Positions 35,057 to 45,800 of a DNA stretch of 64,000 nt are shown piece after piece. Each line of letters opens with the position of its first letter. Position 1 is the stretch's first letter. Below the pieces are notes generated by a model. The model was given only the letters and a program-made list of their open reading frames with translations. It was not told where the DNA came from and searched no databases. Made by a program: the position numbers and the translations under genes. Where the stretch lies: assembly GCF_022201045.2 (NCBI RefSeq), contig NC_068559.1, forward strand, positions 15,247,501-15,311,500, given 5' to 3'. Origin of the DNA: Citrus sinensis. Lineage: Eukaryota > Streptophyta > Magnoliopsida > Sapindales > Rutaceae.

Positions 35057-36025
35057 CTATGCCTCATCACCAGCTTTCGAGCTCCGGAAATCCCTCTTCA
35101 AATCGGAAAACCTCTTCATACAAGCTGCCTTGGACCTCCCCGGCACAGCAGCCGCAATCTTCTCCCACCTCAGAGGAACGTCCTTAGGGAATGCTTTCAA
35201 TGCATTAAGCAATGCGATGTCCTCACCAGCACTCCACACTCCTCCTCCTCCTCCAACAACAACATTTTCTTGGCTCTCTTTCTTACTGTCTTCACAATTC
35301 TCTTGAACAACTCTCATATCTATTGCTTTCCTATTCTTCAAGAATTGATTGTACGAATCACTATCATCAATCTTTTTCTCTCCTAATTCTTTAGCTTTCT
35401 TAATCACACTCTCCACTCGATGCCTCCCGTTAAAAGCCTCAGCAATCACCTCCCACCTCTTCGGCTTCCCCACTGGATTCTTCACCATCTGCTTCTTCAA
35501 AATCTCAATATCCTCTTCATTCCATTCCTTTTCCTCCTCACTTTTACGCTGCAAGACTTCAACTTTCTCGCCTTTTGACTCATTCCCAATTGACCCATTC
35601 GAGTTTTCAACAATCGGAACCGAACCAGGAATAAAATCCGGGGACTTATTAGCTAAAGATCGGTTCTTTTGCGGCTTTTGAAGCTTTTTCTCGATGTTTG
35701 GATCTGGGATAGGAGGGGTTTCAACTATTGGGCCGTGACCGACGCGAGTGTGACCGCCAGTGAGGTGAGAGGGAGCGAAGGGGCCAATGAAGAGGGAAAG
35801 TGAGAGCCACAAGAGAAGGGATTGGAAGGGCTCGCTGCTTTGGAAGAAGAAGAAGGCGACGAAGATGAAAAACGAAGAGATTGTTAATGTGATAAAGACA
35901 GAAAGCTTTGTGGGTTTTTGATGGATGTTGTTATTATGATTGCTCCCGTCGAGTGAAGATGATGACGGCTGTGGACGCGATTGAAAGAGGAATCTTGGCC
36001 TGGCGTCTTCATCTAGGAACTCCAT
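35057..36025 (-). CDS. MAMYB: membrane-anchored MYB transcription factor
   Basis: One uninterrupted frame of 322 codons. Residues 39-60 and 67-86 are strongly hydrophobic (V-F-I-T-L-T-I-S-S-F-F-I-F and L-L-L-W-L-S-L-S-L-F), giving one or two membrane passes near the N terminus. A charged linker follows. Then come two SANT/MYB repeats: residues about 167-213 (W-N-E-E-D-I-E-I-L-K-K-Q ending I-K-K-A-K-E-L) and about 264-312 (W-S-A-G-E-D-I-A-L-L-N-A-L ending F-S-D-L-K-R-D-F). The pairing of anchor and tandem SANT repeats matches Arabidopsis MAMYB, an ER-membrane MYB linked to root-hair growth. That role is family knowledge. The N terminus upstream of the anchor is Ser/Asn-rich. The ATG used is the first in frame. 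Confidence 0.92.
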   Translation of the reverse strand: MEFLDEDARPRFLFQSRPQPSSSSLDGSNHNNNIHQKPTKLSVFITLTISSFFIFVAFFFFQSSEPFQSLLLWLSLSLFIGPFAPSHLTGGHTRVGHGPIVETPPIPDPNIEKKLQKPQKNRSLANKSPDFIPGSVPIVENSNGSIGNESKGEKVEVLQRKSEEEKEWNEEDIEILKKQMVKNPVGKPKRWEVIAEAFNGRHRVESVIKKAKELGEKKIDDSDSYNQFLKNRKAIDMRVVQENCEDSKKESQENVVVGGGGGVWSAGEDIALLNALKAFPKDVPLRWEKIAAAVPGRSKAACMKRFSDLKRDFRSSKAGDEA

Positions 36026-36443
36026 GTCCGCTTTGTTTGTTTCTTCAGAGTTCTGAAGCCGAATGGGAATATGAATATCAAAATCTATTTATTTTTAATT
36101 ATATTTATATCCAAAATTTGTTTGGACAATTTCATAAGGTATAATAACCCCTACATCCATGAGTTTTAACTATTGCTGATATACACCCTTACATTTTGAT
36201 ATGTCATCAAACCCCACAAATTCGTTAAATTTTATTGTTTTTTTTTTAACATAATTTGAACGAAATATGAGTATGAATTGATGACATATCGAAACTTGTT
36301 AATATGTATATTTGTTCTAAACTAATGGATATAAGCCGAAAATTTAAGGATACATTTTGTATTATATATTTAATTGGTGTTTTATATCCATATTTTAAAA
36401 GCGATATTACCAAAATTAAAAGCTCAATACATATAGAATTACA
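36026..36443. other. MAMYB upstream region
   Basis: AT-rich. Probably holds the MAMYB promoter and 5' UTR. No element could be fixed. A 9-bp AGAATTACA at 36435-36443 is the left target duplication of the Mutator-like element that follows. Confidence 0.45.
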
Positions 36444-36734
36444 GGGTTCAGCTATGTTGCAATGGTTGTAAGGTACCTTAATTTTTGTCGTTTGTGATTT
36501 AACTAATGTAAAATTTAATAGAACACTTTATATTCTATTTTATTCATAAAATATTAACAAATATTATGATACATTTTACTTACATATACTATTAAAATTC
36601 TATTTAACACCTTATACTCTTTTTATTTATTATTTTCATAAATATTAAAGTATTTATTTGTTTACATCCAACACTAATATCAACAAAAAGAGAACAATAC
36701 CCTTAAATTTATAAACTAAAAATAAAATTTTAGA

Positions 36735-37046
36735 TATGGAGCCAGCAAGTTTAAGGGACTCCAAATCCAAGATTGTGACTCTCTGTTGGTGCCTTTGACT
36801 ACAAGTAACGCCATGCCATTGGCAGAAGTGGATGGATTCATTCCACGAGCCTAAAGCACCAAGAGGGTCATGGGTGATCTTGGACTTGAATTCAAGCAAG
36901 GCTAGTCGATCTGTCTCGTTCCCGACAACTTCAGAAGCCCTTACACCAAGGATTTCTGGAATTAGAATGGCGTGGAAGCTAAAGCAGAATACAAGGACAG
37001 CATACGCAGCTAAAAAAGAGCAAGGGCAAGGCACTCTTATGCTCAT
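36735..37046 (-). pseudogene. LRR receptor-like kinase, N-terminal fragment
   Basis: About 105 codons match the start of an EFR/Xa21-type LRR receptor kinase. There is a signal-peptide-like N terminus (residues 1-35, hydrophobic with A-Y-A-V-L-V-F-C-F-S-F), then an LRRNT_2 cap (N-E-T-D-R-L-A-L-L-E-F-K-S-K-I, W-N-E-S-I-H-F-C-Q-W-H-G-V-T-C). The first LRR strand follows (V-T-I-L-D-L-E-S-L-K-L-A-G-S-I-S). Homology stops abruptly there, and the frame continues into AT-rich unrelated codons until 36654. The repeats, membrane segment and kinase are absent, so this is a captured fragment, not a receptor. Confidence 0.85.
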
Positions 37047-37269
37047 GTTGAATGGAAAATTTTTATCTCGGAGTTGCAGGTAAATGGTGGAATGGGTTTG
37101 TCAAAATTTAAGGTTCAACAATCAAGAATATAGACAAATGTATTCACTCAGCAGGGCTCTATCTGTAATTATTATTATGATAATAATGTAACATTCATAA
37201 TTTTGTCAAACAGCTTTCGGAGGGTTTAATATTCATTACGTTCATAAAAATCTAAAGTTCATAATTTTG

Positions 37270-37913
37270 TCAAACAGCTCTATCTGTAATACACGTGACT
37301 TGTTCTGGGAAATTTCCCAGCCAAAGAACTTGCTTGTCAAAATCTAAAGCAGCCTTAGCTAAATAGTGAGCAATAGAATTACAGCTCCTAGAGACATATG
37401 TAATTGAGGCCGATGTCTGGACTTTCATTTTTTCTTGAATCTCTGCAATTCTCCACGAAATTTCAGCCTTGCTGCTCTTCTTACTTAAGGCTAGTTCCAC
37501 CACTTCCTTGAGATGGGATTCCCTGGACTGCTGCAGCAACAACTTTGCCTCAGCAATTTCTAATAACTGCTCACAGCCCTGCTTTTTGTTTTGAGACATT
37601 GATGGCCGCATCAACATTAACTTTGAACCACCCATTTGGAGGAGTAGTTCATTCCAACTTTCTGTTCTTGCTGTGCTCTGGAATGGCTTGGGCATTTGGG
37701 ATTTAATTCGTCAGTAGGACTCCACTATAGCTCCTGCTCTAGCAAAAGATTGCTTCGGATCTTCATCCTTCCCTTAAAAAACAAAACGATTTCTGGAATA
37801 CCAGATAGCCCAGCACACAGCAACAAAAAACTCCAGATCCTTCTTTTTTCTCGTCAAAGCTACATCTTGAATCACACTTAACATGTCCTAAAGAGCCAAC
37901 TGTTTAACTTCCT
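37270..37913 (-). mobile_element. LINE fragment: RNase H-like (RVT_3) 3' region
   Basis: The minus-strand translation gives D-M-L-S-V-I-Q-D-V-A-L, C-W-A-I-W-Y-S-R-N-R-F-V-F and then an RNase H tail (I-T-Y-V-S-R-S-C-N-S-I-A-H-Y-L-A-K-A-A-L). This is typical of plant non-LTR elements. It is interrupted by stops. Its upstream continuation is the zinc-binding piece at 39187-39345, on the far side of a 1.27 kb insertion. Confidence 0.8.
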
Positions 37914-39186
37914 ATTGTGAAAATTTTAATATACTCGCAAGCGCACGAATCTAGAAATGGAATAGTGGTAACGAGGTCGATCCCACAAGGATTGTTATAA
38001 ATTGAAAAGTCTAATTTAAATTTAAAATTAATATTAATCCTAACCTAATTGAGCAAATCGAGTTTTAAAAGAAATTAAACTAAGAAAACAATTAAAGTAA
38101 ATGAGATTTCAATAAGATAAAAATTACCAAGGTTTCAGAATCCACCACTATTCAACTAATAATTATCTAATTATTAATTAATCCTCAATTTTAGAGTGAC
38201 AACTCAAAATCAATTTATGTCATCTCATACATATAACAATTAAGCCCAAATAATTAAATCTAATGTAGATTCTTTTTCTGCTTGATAATATGATATCTAA
38301 GCATCCCATGTAAACATATTGAATAACAAAGAGTCAAAGTTTTCCTAAGCGTTCTATGTAAATAATTTAATGAAAGATATAGAATCAAAAATAATCATGT
38401 ATAAACTTTATAGATCCAAGCATAGATTTAATTGAATATTGATCCTAACAATCAATAATGAATGACAAAATTAGTGAAAAGATTTTAATAACACCGAACT
38501 AATCATGTGAAAAAAAAAATCATAATCATAAAAAAACATATATAGAGAATTAATTAAATAAAAAGATAATTATTTCATTGAATATGATTTTATCATTAAC
38601 CTCAGTATAAGAAAATTAGTTAGACATACTTGAATTGGGAGAAACAAAACAAATAAAATCAGTCATGGAGAAGCCGAATTGTTGCTGCTCTTCCCTGCCG
38701 AATCGCGTCTGCGTCCCCCTTTCTTCCTTCCTGGCGGCTGCTCTCTAATTCCTTTTATATTGTAACGCCACCACAAAATCCTCAAGTCAAAACGATTTTC
38801 AAACAAGCCAAGCACACCCAACTTTAAGCCTATGCACGTGAAGCCCACTTGAAATTAATGGTCAATGCTATTCCAACTATGCACGTGAGATGCACAAGCC
38901 AATTATTCTCCATTAAGCATCTTTTTTCCTCTTTTCTTTTATTCTTCACAAGCGGCAATTATTTCCATAAACTCTAATTTGTTTCCTTTTTAAGCTCCCT
39001 TTCATGAATTACTTCCACAAATTAATTTGATCTTTAATACAGTCCAGTTATTATTTTTTATGTATTTTTCATCCATAATCTCTAATTATTTCCTTAATCA
39101 ATAAAATAACTCAATTAATTAAAAAAAAAAAAAAAATAACTAACAATTATATAATTAAAAATAAAATATGTATATAAATTATGCCC
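37914..39186 (-). mobile_element. LTR-like insertion inside the LINE, 8-bp flanking duplication
   Basis: AACTTCCT occurs at 37906-37913 and again at 39187-39194. Removing the insert plus one copy restores continuous LINE coding sequence (D-L-D-E-E-V then K-Q-L-A-L). Near its left end the plus strand reads CTCGCAAGCGCACGAATC followed by a GAGGTCGATCCCAC block, wording found near the ends of plant gypsy LTRs. A minus-strand TATA-like TATAAAAGG lies near 38760. The tips do not form inverted repeats. A solo LTR is the best guess, although an 8-bp duplication is unusual for that. Confidence 0.55.
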
Positions 39187-39345
39187 AACTTCCTCATCAA
39201 GATCTGTCAATTTCCAAATCCTCCTCGCTGCTTTGCACTCCACTAAAGCATGGAAAACATCCTCACCGCTGCACTTGCACCTTTGACAAAAGGAATCCGA
39301 CACTACTTTCCTCCTCCATAGATTATGCATTGTTGGTAACAATTC
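39187..39345 (-). mobile_element. LINE fragment: reverse-transcriptase zinc-binding (zf-RVT) region
   Basis: The translation L-P-T-M-H-N-L-W-R-R-K-V-V, F-C-Q-R-C-K-C-S-G-E-D-V-F-H-A-L-V-E-C is the zf-RVT motif that follows reverse transcriptase in plant LINEs. The LINE is 5'-truncated exactly here, where it joins the cystatin fragment. Confidence 0.82.
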
Positions 39346-39623
39346 TTTCCGTCCTTGATGACCAAGATCAGTCAGTAATTGGTGCCGGAAATCACCTTAG
39401 TCTCACCCTTCCCCATGCTCTTGAACTTGAACTCGTTCTTTGACTGTTTTTTTGTACTCATCACCGCAAACCGCCCGTTCTCTGTCACGTGTGGCTCGTT
39501 GAGGTCTTCTTTCGACTTCCATCCCCCAACTAAGACTCCTTTACGATCGCCGGCGGCCAGGAGAGGGATTGTTGCCGTGGCTTTTCACGACCACAAAATA
39601 CGTAATCCCTGCACCTTATCCAT
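39346..39623 (-). pseudogene. phytocystatin (cysteine protease inhibitor) fragment
   Basis: The minus-strand frame from an ATG at 39623 reads L-V-G-G-W-K-S, L-N-E-P-H-V-T-E-N-G-R-F-A-V, then G-E-T-K-V-I-S-G-T-N-Y and L-I-L-V-I-K-D-G. This is the cystatin fold order: the N-terminal G-G, the plant LARFAV-like helix (here G-R-F-A-V) and the Q-x-V-x-G loop. The loop reads K-V-I-S-G, with Lys in place of the usual Gln. TGA replaces one codon in the N-terminal part and another right after G-T-N-Y. The C-terminal Trp hairpin is missing because LINE sequence starts there. Not a working inhibitor. Confidence 0.85.
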
Positions 39624-39732
39624 TTTCTTCTGACACTTGTCAAGAAGGATAATTTTGTACTTTTAAGATTTATAAACAAAATATAAATAAAATTAGTGCA
39701 AGGTGTTCAAGTAAATTTAACAGCATTTAAAT

Positions 39733-40991
39733 TTAGGGTGAGCATGGGTTGGTTTTGTTTGGATTTTAAGTTAATTTAAACTAAATCATAAAATTTTGGA
39801 CCCAACCCAAACTAATCTAAATATTTTTAATTTAAATTAAACCAACTCATTTGGGTTTGGTTTGGGTTTGGATTGAATTTTATAATCAAAATATTTTTTT
39901 ATTTTAATAAATTTAATTATATCAAAATTATAATAATAATAATTAATTATTAAATTAATATTAAAATATGAAAAATATATTGTGGATAAAAAATTAAAAA
40001 AAAGAATTAAATTAAACTCCAATGACAAACTTCCATGAACATGACATAAACAAATAAATTAAAAGAAAAAAAATAAAATTCGATGATCAATTGAGTCCAC
40101 TCCTTCACCAATAAATAAATAACTAAAAAAGAAAAATTATAATGTTTGATCTAAACTCTGTTTTTGTATTTGATAATCATAAGAATAATATTAATTCAAA
40201 GCCATCGCCTCCGTTGATATATTTGATCCAACGGAGCATGGTCATATGATTAAATTTAAATTGCCCATTTTAGTGCAGTTCAGTTTGTTCCGACTTGAGC
40301 TGAACTGATTAAATTTAATAAGATTATAAATCGAACTTGACCGAATTGAAATCGGTCTGGTTCTAGATTGGAGTGGTTCATAAATTATTTTAACTTAAAA
40401 ATATTAATTCTTTCTAGTTATCTAGCTCTAAGTTAGTTTTTTTTTTTTTTTTTTTTTTTTCGTCTAATTCATTGAATAGATTTTTTTTTTTAATTTATAA
40501 ACGGAATCAAAATTGTCGGTTCAGTTCATTCGATTCCTCGATTTTTTTGCTGGCATCTATTGGTTAGGACCACCTTCATTTGTTATAAATTTAATAGAAA
40601 ATGGACAGTTAATGGTGCAGGTGAAAAAGGACATTATACAAAGGGGATTAAAAAAAAAAAAAGCAAAGGATGTTCTTTTTACTTCAGGATTAATAGAGAT
40701 TCAGGGATTGTAGTAATACATTAGTTTAAATTAAATAAATGATTACAACATAGACGAACATTGGTAGTGTAGAGAAAAAAAAAACAATTAGTTAGCTTAA
40801 CAATTAGAGGAACATTGAGGTGGATTGTAGTAATTCTTGGCCCATGGGTTAACCACACCCAAACCATTATAAAATGGTTTCATACATAAAAACTCAAATT
40901 TAATTCATTTACATGATTTACCTAACTCAAACTAATTTATTTGGTTTGGGTTTGGATAAATCCATGGGTTGTGGGTTTATGCCCACCCCTA
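39733..40991. mobile_element. hAT-like non-autonomous element
   Basis: Flanked by an 8-bp ATTTAAAT duplication (39725-39732 and 40992-40999). The tips are TTAGGGTGAGCATGGG and, in reverse complement from the right, TAGGGGTGGGCATAAACC. The words GGTTTGGGTTTGG recur inverted at both ends. The interior is AT-rich with poly(T) runs at 40440-40460. No transposase. It sits 61 bases inside the right end of the Mutator-like element. Confidence 0.7.
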
Positions 40992-41402
40992 ATTTAAATC
41001 ATAAAAGACAAAAGTTAGGGTACGGTACAACTGTTGCAACGTAGCCGAGTCCAGAATTATACTCCTCAAACAATATATTTACAAATAAATTAACTCCATT
41101 TCTTATGAGAAAAATGAAAAAATAGAGAGAAAGAAATTTGTATTATATATACTTGAAGGAAATTAATGTAAAATTTTTACAAAAAGAAAAAATTTATTTG
41201 TTACAATAAAGTGGGAGATGAGACATGAGCGATGGTAAATTTAATAAAATAAAAAAATAATTCAAAATGTGGACTCGGATGGGAGCCTCACTATTTTCAG
41301 AATCTTCTCTCATGTTCTTTAAAAATAGAGAACGGTAATTCAATGTTCTCCACTTCTCTTTGCAAAATCTAAAAATCGAAAATACTTTATTCTTTAAATT
41401 TT

Positions 41403-41769
41403 GGGAAATTTGTAATCTATCTCCAAATAAATTGACATTTTACACCGCGTCCTCAAAAAATTTGACTGTTGCACTGCGCCCCCAATTTTGTTATTTTCTC
41501 AGTTAAGTTTAACGGTGGAGGGGTAAAATTAGAAGTTCATTCCTTAAATTAATTTTAATGGGAATTCTCTTTATTGCATTTGAAATAAAAATCTTTAAAA
41601 AAATTTTTGTCATACAGAGGGGTATTTTTGTCATTTAATTAAAAGTTAAACGGAGCCGTTAGAAATAACTGAAAAATTAACGGAATTGGAGGCGCGGTGC
41701 AACACGATATTTTTTTTGGGTGCGCGGTGTAAAATGTCAATTTATTTGCGGGTAGGTTAAAAATTTTCC
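41403..41769. repeat. fold-back Mutator-type MITE with 9-bp target duplication
   Basis: TTAAATTTT flanks both sides (41394-41402 and 41770-41778). Inverted repeats of over 100 bases begin GGGAAATTTGTAAT at the left and GGAAAATTTTTAAC at the right, both continuing into AAATAAATTGACATTTTACA. The two arms make up most of the 367-bp element. No coding capacity. Confidence 0.8.
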
Positions 41770-42079
41770 TTAAATTTTTACTTTATTACTATTAAATAGA
41801 CCCATCGAACATATTTTCTTAATTTTCATTCTTGTAAAGCGAAAAATAGCATATGGAAAAAAAAAAGTATCAAACACACCCTAATCGTTTTATTTTTATT
41901 TGAATTTGATTTAGGTTAACTATTGATTTAACCATTATATCCTTTTCTTAGTAACAATGACGGCGAAATTTGAACGGTTAGGTATGATTCGATGATATGT
42001 CGAACCTTATGATGCAGATTGCAGGCCGAAAATAACCCATTTCATAATAATAACTATATTTAATTTTTTAAAATCGGTG

Positions 42080-42843
42080 GACAAAACCGTCTTTTCAACC
42101 TATTTCAGAGAAAGCGATGCCTGTCTTTCGACGTCTCCAGCTCTCTGGTTCTCTTTTGAATCTGCCGCTGAGGCAAATTCAATTAACGCAACAAAAGAAA
42201 GCTTGTGCTCTAGAATCAATTTCCTCACTTCATTTTGCTTCATAGGGTCGTTAAAATCTCCGTCGACTGACGCCGCTAATTCCCAGAACTCATATCGGTT
42301 TTGGTCTGCAAATATATTTTGTAAGTGGGCTCAATTTATTTATTTATTTATTTTAAGTTTATGAGAGTGATGATAAAAAGAATCAAGCTAACTCAATTTC
42401 GGGTTGAAGAGTAAATATCTTTGTTAGCAGCAAGTGAAGGAAGGAGAGAACTTGTCAAACAAGACCAAGCAATTTTGATTTTCTTTTACTTTTTGAACCT
42501 AAGATTTTGTTTTAAGGGGGGAAAATTTTTAGCTAATTCAATTTGAAATATGAAAAACTTTAAGCTCTTCACGACTTAAACTTATCCCATTCAATATTAA
42601 AAAAAAAAAAAAACCAACCCTAGCTGTTCATTTATCAAAAAGAATGTATTTATGCTGTCAGTTATTTAGTTGTAGTGTATATTTCATAAGTTAATCTGGG
42701 TTTCTTGTTAATTGAAGCTTGTGTGGTTGGTTCTGTTTATATCTATTGTCAGTGTTCATTGTTGATTGATAAGCGGTTGTAAAATTTGTGATATCCTGTT
42801 ATCTCATAAATCCTGATTACCAGGAAGTTGGTTGGGTTGAACA
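42080..42843 (+). other. BUD13: BUD13 5' UTR exons and leader intron
   Basis: A less AT-rich stretch ends at the donor ATTTT|GTAAGT (exon end 42320). An acceptor ATTACCAG ends at 42823, leaving 20 nt before the ATG at 42844. A leader intron of about 500 bp is inferred. The transcription start is not visible. Confidence 0.5.
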
Positions 42844-45800
42844 ATGGCGGGAACAAAGTCACTGAAAGACTATCTTAAAAAATATGAGAGTAACAGTAAC
42901 GAAGAAGAGAAGAAAAAGAAGAAGAAGAAGAAGAAGAAGATGATGAAGAAAACAGATTCTACGCATGCTGCAGGAGTTCTAATTGTTGATGAAGATCCTG
43001 TTTGGCAAAAACCTGTAAATCTTGAAGAAGAAGATGATGGGAATGATTCAGCTGGTAAAGAACTCAATTGTTGTTATCTTTTCTATTTTTAATCTTCAAC
43101 TGGGGCTATTCTTTATTATGTTAATGTTGTTGCATCTTTGTGTAATAGATGAAGAGAAGCCCCAAGTTGATGAGGACATCGAAGTGAAGCGAATGAAGCG
43201 GCTGGAGCAACTTAGGTTGAGAAGACCTTATAATGGGATAGCGGAGGATGGCAGCGGCTGGGTTTCACTTGATACTCTACCCCCGGGCTCACAGAAACCA
43301 GATTCTGATATGTCCCCCCCTCGTAAACAGAGGACTCGTAATGACAGTCCTTCACCGGAACCTGAACCAAGGCCACCAGCTTCTGCAAGAGATACTACTG
43401 ATTTATCACCTCCACAACAATGGCAGAATCGCCGTGATACTTCATTGCATGATTCTGACCCAAAATCTGCTCATTCCTGTGGTTTGAATTCTGATCTATC
43501 TCCACCACATAAACGACGGGCTGGAAATGACTCACCTTCTCCAGAACTCAGAGAGAAGCCTGCCAGAGAAAGTTCCGATTTGTCTCCTCCAAGGCAGCGG
43601 CGGAGACGATATCATACCCCATCACCTGAACCCGAGCAAAAAATTGGAAAGTCCAGAGGATTGGATTCTGATTTATCTCCGCCTCGGAAACGTAGGGCTA
43701 GGAATGACACACCTGAACTTGAACCTGGTCTTAAACCTGCAGGAGAGGATGCTGACTTGTCTCCTCCACGTCAGCCACGGAAACACCACAATACTCCATC
43801 ACCTGAACCTGAAATTTCTGTTTCTAGACGAGTTGAACGGGGCTCCTCTAATCGAGGCAGTGATCTCTCTCCCCGGCGGAGAAATAAGAAGGATCCCACT
43901 AGTGGTAAACCTGGATTGCCTGTGGTCCCTGACCTTTCTCCACCTAGGAAGATTCAAAAAGATGAAAAGGGGATTCAAAGAACAGGATTAATTACTGGAA
44001 AAGATATCAGTGAAGAAATTTCTAATAGAAAGAAGGAGGATTTGTTGAGGTAATTTACTTATATAACTTAAAAACTGAATTCCTCTTTTCTTACCATCTT
44101 GCTTTGTCAAATTTCTGGTTAATCAACCAGACTTTTTTGTTCACATCTTTTCAGGGTATCATTTCATAATCACATGAATCTGTGGAATGTATGAATGTTT
44201 ACCGTCTAGTTACCAGTCTTCATTTCATTTTCTTATTTAATAGACTTGAATAGATAACCTCACAACATCTGAACTCTCCCTCTTCCTTTACCCTTTAGCC
44301 CAAGGGTACTTACCAGTTCTCTTCTCAGGCCTGGACTTTGGTCAGTAGTGTTTTTTATTTTTTAATTTTTTTTTTTTGTGAGAAACTTTTATTATATGCC
44401 ATTGAAAATGCTACAAGACCTTAAGATCTAGCTGCAACTGGGTGTTGATGGCTATATTATAGCAAGTATTGTTTGACCTTCTTATGATTATTACTTTGGT
44501 TGTTATAAAGGATCTCTGTGTAGTCATCGCTTTAATTGTTAAAAGTTTGTTTTACATGCTGACTAAGAAGCTAACTGTATGATTGCCCACCTCAGATTAG
44601 GAAGGGTATATAGACGATCTTTTTAAGATGGGTGGTATTTCCATGTTGATTGGGCTTACCAATAACCTGCATTTTCTATTTAGTTTAGATAAAGGTTTGA
44701 GAGTTTTATGTCTTATATACTGGAAACAAATATATATGCTTTTATTTTTCTTTTCATTTGTTTTCTTTATATTTTTATTGTACTGAAAACATTTGAAGTG
44801 GTTGATATGTGAAATTCAAAATTATCAATGGTTTACAATTTCAAGCATTTGTAACTTTGAATTCTATTTATTATTATGTAATTCAAAACTGTTCCTCAGT
44901 GCTGTTTCTAGATTTATCTGGGATAAGATAAAGGGAGAAGGGAGAACTGGTTACTAAATTACATAGTAGTTGCCTTCTATTAATTTGATTGTGCATATCC
45001 ACTTCCTATTTTGTTTGATCTTGTTCTAAATAATATGATATCTTATTCTAAGAAATTTTGCTAGAAAAAGCAAATAGGATATTTGTCTTATTTGGTGACG
45101 CTATCCAACTTGATTGTGTGACTTAAATACATATTTAATTTTGTAGGTTTCAAGAGCTGGATCCTTCTGTAACTGGACTTGGTGCAGAAGCTGTATATCG
45201 TGATAAGAAAGGTTAGGAGAAAAGTGATTTTTAAGTTGGTCAATCTTACATGTTTTAATTTATTTTAGGTTTCAGTTTTTCATGCTTTTTGCATTTTTCT
45301 TGCCCATTAATTTTACAGGAGGACGCATATCGAAGGAGGTGTATTTGAAATCAAAAGAAAAAAGAAAAGAAAAACCAGAGGTACTTCTTTGGAAATTAAC
45401 TTCTAAAAGATAATGCTTGTACTTGGGGTTGATTTACGTTGCTTATATTAAAGTTCAAGCTATTTTATGAACGTTCACTGAATCTTTATATAACCAAGTG
45501 AGATTTTGAAAGATGTCAAATTATGAGAATGCACAGAAAAAGATATAAGAGACTGATCTACATAATTTTATAGAAAATTTTCTGTTGTTTTTTGCTCTAT
45601 TGAGTATGAGAGTTGGTTATCAATGGCTGCCTTTCTGTTTGTCAGGAGAAAAAATTGGAATGGGGCAAGGGCTTGGCTCAAAAACAGGAAGCTGAAGCTA
45701 GATTGCGCGAATTAGAACTTGAGAAGGAGAAACCCTTTGCACGAACTAGGTAAAATTCATTGTTATTTTCCGACTCATGTCTCATTCTTGTTTATTCTAG

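Larger units (their letters stand above)
36444..41052. mobile_element. Mutator-like TIR element carrying host gene fragments (Pack-MULE-like)
   Basis: The left end reads GGGTTCAGCTATGTTGCAAT. The reverse complement of the right end reads GGACTCGGCTACGTTGCAAC. Both continue through GTTGTA, a GGTACC/CGTACC block and TTTTGTC to TGATTTAA, giving inverted repeats of about 58 bp at roughly 75-80% identity. The flanks are AGAATTACA (36435-36443) and AGAATTATA (41053-41061), a 9-bp target duplication with one change, which is diagnostic of Mutator-type insertion. The interior holds an LRR receptor kinase 5' fragment and a cystatin fragment, plus later insertions (LINE, LTR-like insert, hAT). No transposase is present. 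Confidence 0.75.

Noticed and set aside
34952..35681. Plus-strand ORFs antisense to MAMYB
   Set aside because: No domains; the minus frame has two SANT repeats and a membrane anchor.
43248..43991. Alternative plus-frame ORFs in BUD13 exon 2
   Set aside because: They arise because the exon is repetitive and G/C-rich; the frame joined across all eight exons is the conserved one.
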